Source: JAAFIP01 sp043718065
Lineage (GTDB): Bacteria; Pseudomonadota; Gammaproteobacteria; Burkholderiales; Burkholderiaceae_C
Direction: 5' to 3'
Length of the DNA: 24,988 bases
Assembly: GCA_043718065.1 (NCBI GenBank)
Contig: JAYSWJ010000197.1
Coordinates: forward strand, 1 to 24,988
Each line of letters starts with the position of its first letter. Position 1 is the stretch's first letter. A program made the position numbers and the translations under genes. This document shows positions 23,352 to 24,988 of the stretch, piece by piece. The notes beneath the pieces are model-generated. The model was not told the origin of the DNA. It saw only the letters and a list, made by a program, of their open reading frames with translations, and ran no database searches.

Positions 23352-24902
23352 ATGACTAACGCCAATTTGTACGCCTATCTACGGGCTAATTTCCCATCTA
23401 ACCTTGATACCATCGCGGTAGAAACCGATAATGGTTTGCATTATAGTTGGCGCGACCTAGACCGCGCCAGTGCCATGCTGGCTAATTTACTTGCCTCGTT
23501 AAAACTACCAGCAGGGGCACGGATTGCCGTGCAGGTAGAAAAGTCTGTTGAAGCCATGACGTTGTATTTGGCCACATTGCGCGCAGGCTATGTATTTTTG
23601 CCATTGAACACCGCTTACCAAAGCAGTGAGATGGAATATTTCATCACCAACGCCGAACCATCAGTAGTGGTGTGCAGTAGCAAAAATTTTGGCTGGGTGT
23701 CTAAGATTGCTTTTACTTGCGGTACCCAAAACGTTTTTACCCTCAACGATGATCGTACAGGTAGCCTGCTGCAACGCGCTGTGCATTGCTCTGATAAACA
23801 TAGCTGCGTGACAAGTAAAGACAGCGATTTGGCGGCTATTTTGTATACCAGTGGTACCACTGGGCGCAGCAAAGGGGCTATGCTTAGCCATGGCAATATG
23901 CGCAGCAATGCGCAGACGTTGAAAGACTACTGGGGCTGGCGCAAAGATGATGTGCTCATCCATGCGCTACCTATCTTTCATGTGCACGGCCTGTTTGTGG
24001 CTATCCATGGCGCGTTGGTCAATGGCAGCAAGATGATTTGGCTCAATAAGTTTGACCCTAAAACAACCATTGCCGCAATGCCTCGCGCCACCGTGTTTAT
24101 GGGTGTGCCTACGCTGTACGTGCGCATGCTGGCTGAACCGTCGCTAACTAAAGACGTTGCCAAAAATATGCGCTTGTTCATAGCAGGTTCTGCGCCGCTG
24201 CTGAGTGATACTTTTGAGCAATGGCAGCACAGCACGGGCCATACCATCTTGGAGCGGTACGGTATGAGCGAGACAGTGATGCTAACCAGCAACCCGTACG
24301 CAGCCGATATGCGCTATAAAAACCAGAACGAACGCCGACCAAGCACCGTAGGATTTCCGTTACCCGGTGTGAGCCTGCGAGTTTGCGACGATGGCGACAA
24401 GCCATTAAAAACTAACGCTATTGGCAGCCTGCAAGTCAAAGGCCCTAACGTATTTGCAGGCTACTGGCGCATGCCGGAAAAAACTGCAGAAGAGTTCACC
24501 CGTGACGGCTACTTTAAAACTGGCGACGTCGGCAAAATAGATGAGCGTGGCTATGTGCATATTGTGGGGCGCAGCAAAGACCTTATTATCAGTGGCGGCT
24601 ACAACGTATACCCGGCAGAGATTGAGGGCACCATCAACGAACTACCCGGCGTGGCCGAGTCGGCGTTGATAGGTGTGCCGCACCCTGACTTTGGCGAAGT
24701 GGGGGTAGCACTGGTGATTGCCAAAGCAGGCGCGTCGATCAAACCAGACGCCATTATTTCCGCGCTTAAATCACAGCTGGCTAATTTTAAAATCCCTAAG
24801 CATTGCTGCGTTGTCACTGAGCTGCCGCGCAATACAATGGGAAAGGTACAAAAAAATCTGTTGCGTGCGCACTATGCCGCATTATTCATGCACAGTTTGT
24901 AA
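23352..24902 (+). CDS. matB: Malonyl-CoA synthetase (AMP-forming)
   Basis: A 516-residue ANL-superfamily ligase. The phosphate loop ILYTSGTTGRSKGAML is at about 163-178, ALPIFHVHGLFVA at 205-217 and ERYGMSET at 301-308. The adenylate-contacting Asp is in YFKTGDVGKI and the hinge in GRSKDLIISGGYNVYPAEIE. The adenylation Lys is Lys498 in NTMGKVQKNLL. The LIHALPIFHVHG and ERYGMSET surroundings, and TVGFPLPGVSLRV, resemble MatB more than long-chain acyl-CoA ligases. The position downstream of malonyl-CoA decarboxylase supports malonate as substrate. It makes malonyl-CoA from malonate, CoA and ATP in the cytoplasm. It starts 12 bases after the crotonase stop. Its own TAA stop lies within the first unit of the terminal octamer repeat. 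Confidence 0.92.
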   Translation: MTNANLYAYLRANFPSNLDTIAVETDNGLHYSWRDLDRASAMLANLLASLKLPAGARIAVQVEKSVEAMTLYLATLRAGYVFLPLNTAYQSSEMEYFITNAEPSVVVCSSKNFGWVSKIAFTCGTQNVFTLNDDRTGSLLQRAVHCSDKHSCVTSKDSDLAAILYTSGTTGRSKGAMLSHGNMRSNAQTLKDYWGWRKDDVLIHALPIFHVHGLFVAIHGALVNGSKMIWLNKFDPKTTIAAMPRATVFMGVPTLYVRMLAEPSLTKDVAKNMRLFIAGSAPLLSDTFEQWQHSTGHTILERYGMSETVMLTSNPYAADMRYKNQNERRPSTVGFPLPGVSLRVCDDGDKPLKTNAIGSLQVKGPNVFAGYWRMPEKTAEEFTRDGYFKTGDVGKIDERGYVHIVGRSKDLIISGGYNVYPAEIEGTINELPGVAESALIGVPHPDFGEVGVALVIAKAGASIKPDAIISALKSQLANFKIPKHCCVVTELPRNTMGKVQKNLLRAHYAALFMHSL

Positions 24903-24988
24903 ATTTGTAAATTTGTAAATTTGTAAATTTGTAAATTTGTAAATTTGTAAATTTGTAAATTTGTAAATTTGTAAATTTGTAAATTTGT
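24896..24988. repeat. Perfect 8-bp tandem repeat (TTTGTAAA), at least 11.6 units
   Basis: From 24896 to the last base, TTTGTAAA repeats without a single change (93 bases). The first unit contains the final codon and TAA stop of matB. The array reaches the window edge, so its true length and right border are unknown. No terminator is visible after matB. Confidence 0.97.

Noticed and set aside
1..24988. Mobile elements, CRISPR arrays, phage or defence genes
   Set aside because: No transposase, integrase, spaced direct-repeat array, toxin-antitoxin or nuclease gene was seen. The octamer array has no spacers and the three dispersed repeats are too short to be insertion sequences.

Overview
The window looks like chromosomal DNA of a betaproteobacterium of the order Burkholderiales, most likely a member of the Comamonadaceae with unusually moderate G+C (roughly half, judged by eye). 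The reasons are the gene families present (a Bug-type solute-binding protein, the small Trp-rich protein family typical of the group, and lgt next to a divergent ilvD) and a short dispersed repeat with the core ATAGCTGCTTGAGCAG, which resembles the short repeats common in that family. No phage, transposase, CRISPR, tRNA or rRNA signal was found. Almost all of the window is coding, and no gene-free stretch exceeds 300 bases.

Region 1 (1-15442) is a polyamine (putrescine) uptake and catabolism island. It starts with the 3' end of an agmatinase-type ureohydrolase (putrescine formation) and a gamma-glutamylputrescine oxidase (puuB). A convergent MocR/GabR-type regulator follows. Divergent from the regulator runs a long plus-strand cluster: gamma-Glu-GABA hydrolase (puuD), gamma-glutamylputrescine synthetase (puuA), a putrescine/polyamine:pyruvate aminotransferase (spuC type), a complete polyamine ABC transporter (potFGHI) and an outer-membrane porin-like barrel. 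A stem-loop terminator at 12508-12540 closes this cluster. A second unit holds an aldehyde dehydrogenase (puuC type) and a second, divergent glutamine-synthetase-family ligase. Together these supply entry through the outer membrane (porin) and inner membrane (PotFGHI), then two degradation branches, glutamylated (PuuA-PuuB-PuuC-PuuD) and direct transamination (SpuC then aldehyde dehydrogenase), both leading to GABA. A 34-bp-spaced direct repeat in the mocR-puuD gap is a good candidate operator.

Region 2 (15443-19186) is housekeeping: a small periplasmic cytochrome c (minus), a Trp-rich membrane protein (plus), ilvD (minus) and lgt (plus). The ilvD-lgt gap (about 280 bases) is rich in inverted repeats.

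Region 3 (19187-24902) is a malonate-use operon: a FadR-type GntR regulator with a perfect inverted repeat directly upstream of its start, malonyl-CoA decarboxylase, a Bug/TTT periplasmic binding protein, a crotonase-family protein and malonyl-CoA synthetase (matB). The logic is malonate capture, activation to malonyl-CoA and decarboxylation to acetyl-CoA. The crotonase gene carries two oppositely oriented copies of the dispersed repeat inside its reading frame.

The window ends (24896-24988) in a perfect 8-bp tandem repeat (TTTGTAAA) that begins at the matB stop codon and runs to the last base. I found no clearly new multi-gene system. The most unusual signals are the in-frame repeats in the crotonase, the terminal octamer array, the MocR operator geometry, and the second ligase of the polyamine island.
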